Positions 15,480 to 15,892 of a stretch of DNA of 15,892 nucleotides are shown piece by piece. The first letter of the stretch is position 1; every line of letters begins with the position of its first letter. Under the pieces are notes generated by a model. That model was not told the DNA's origin, did not search any database, and worked only from the letters and a program-made list of their open reading frames with translations. The stretch is taken from positions 1 through 15,892 of the forward strand of contig QHWL01000367.1 of NCBI GenBank assembly GCA_003222555.1, written 5' to 3'. Position numbers and translations under genes: made by a program. This DNA comes from Acidobacteriota bacterium. Lineage in GTDB: Bacteria; Acidobacteriota; Vicinamibacteria; Vicinamibacterales; CAVVIG01.

Positions 15480-15565
15480 AAAATGCGACGTTAACGCAGA
15501 GCTCGCAGAGCACGCAGAGAAATCCTTGGGCATTTCTTCTCTGCGGCCTCGGCGGTCTCCGCGTT
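15480..15565. repeat. Palindromic intergenic repeat, family C (full copy)
   Basis: The left arm runs from AACGCAGAGCTCGCAGAG at 15493 to about 15522. The right arm TTTCTTCTCTGCGG...CTCCGCGTT (about 15533-15565) is its imperfect complement, and AATCCTTGGGC lies in the loop. The left part also matches 5452-5504. It starts 28 bases after the MFS stop, between convergent genes, and may serve as a bidirectional transcript-end hairpin. Confidence 0.85.
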
Positions 15566-15624
15566 GAACGTGACCGGTTCACAATCTCTGAGGACTGCGC
15601 CACTCTAGGCTCGTGAGAACGGCT

Positions 15625-15892
15625 CTAGCCGCGAAAGAATCCTAGTGCGGCGATCGCCAGTCCGACGCTCGTCCCGGCGAAGGAGATCCACCAGAACATC
15701 AGCGTTCCGGTCAGCAGGGCGATCGAGCAGAGCACGATCGCGACCTCGAGGCAGATTTCCGCTGCGTCGAAAAACGTGGCGCGCCGGGCAGTGGCCTGAG
15801 TCTCCTCGTCCAGCTTTTCGTTCGTCTTGCGGATGTCCTCCGCCTGCTCCTTTTCCTCTTCGCCTTTTTTGGCCCACTCCGCCGCGGCGGCG
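15625..15892 (-). CDS. DUF4337-like membrane protein, 5'-truncated by window edge
   Basis: The C-terminal 88 residues are visible, read from the right edge to the TAG at 15625-15627. A charged, probably coiled-coil stretch (EEEKEQAEDIRKTNEKLDEE) is followed by RRATFFDAAEICLEVAIVLC, a first membrane span to about FWWISFAG, and a second, GTSVGLAIAALGFFRG, at the very end. This layout matches DUF4337 family proteins as I remember them; no function is known. The frame has no start codon inside the window because the gene runs off it. An Arg-rich alternative frame at 15605-15877 is a shadow. It is convergent with the transporter operon and is probably unrelated to nucleobase breakdown. Confidence 0.75.
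   Translation of the reverse strand, partial: AAAAEWAKKGEEEKEQAEDIRKTNEKLDEETQATARRATFFDAAEICLEVAIVLCSIALLTGTLMFWWISFAGTSVGLAIAALGFFRG

Noticed and set aside
13922..15616. 564-codon plus-strand frame across the MFS gene
   Set aside because: Arg/Ala-rich shadow of the clear 12-helix MFS frame; no domain.
15605..15877. 90-codon minus-strand frame at the right edge
   Set aside because: Arg/Gly-rich and featureless. The neighbouring frame, open to the window edge, encodes a coiled coil plus two membrane spans and is the real gene.

Overview
The window is GC-rich DNA carrying a nucleobase-catabolism island, most likely from an Acidobacteriota bacterium, perhaps class Vicinamibacteria. That assignment is an inference from codon bias, gene content and the style of the intergenic palindromic repeats; no rRNA or other phylogenetic marker is present.

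Layout. At the left edge is the 3' part of a dihydropyrimidinase, followed by 5-hydroxyisourate hydrolase and a PreA-type dihydropyrimidine dehydrogenase. A three-subunit xanthine dehydrogenase comes next in the order Mo, 2Fe-2S, FAD. Then follows a tightly coupled run of allantoinase, allantoicase, OHCU decarboxylase and urate oxidase, three of whose junctions overlap. A repeat-filled gap separates this run from a convergent minus-strand gene for a DUF6986/CitE-like aldolase-lyase. Beyond it lie a decayed nucleotidyltransferase-like gene and its small upstream partner, also on the minus strand. A divergent promoter region then drives two plus-strand transporters, an NCS1 nucleobase/allantoin permease and an MFS carrier. 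The right edge holds the 3' part of a minus-strand DUF4337-like membrane protein.

How the genes fit together. The NCS1 carrier would import purines, hydantoins or allantoin. Xanthine dehydrogenase makes urate, and urate oxidase, HIU hydrolase and OHCU decarboxylase convert urate to (S)-allantoin. Allantoinase and allantoicase then release urea and ureidoglycolate. Interleaved with these are two steps of reductive pyrimidine degradation, PreA and dihydropyrimidinase. Not seen in the window are ureidoglycolate lyase, beta-ureidopropionase, PreT, XdhC and any regulator. The CitE-like protein is a candidate for using the glyoxylate or ureidoglycolate end product.

The most distinctive structural feature is a set of at least four families of imperfect palindromic repeats that sit on or just after stop codons. 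Several genes end inside a repeat, so their C-terminal tails appear to be repeat-encoded. The start region of the FAD subunit is also duplicated as a perfect 42-bp direct repeat flanking a small hairpin.
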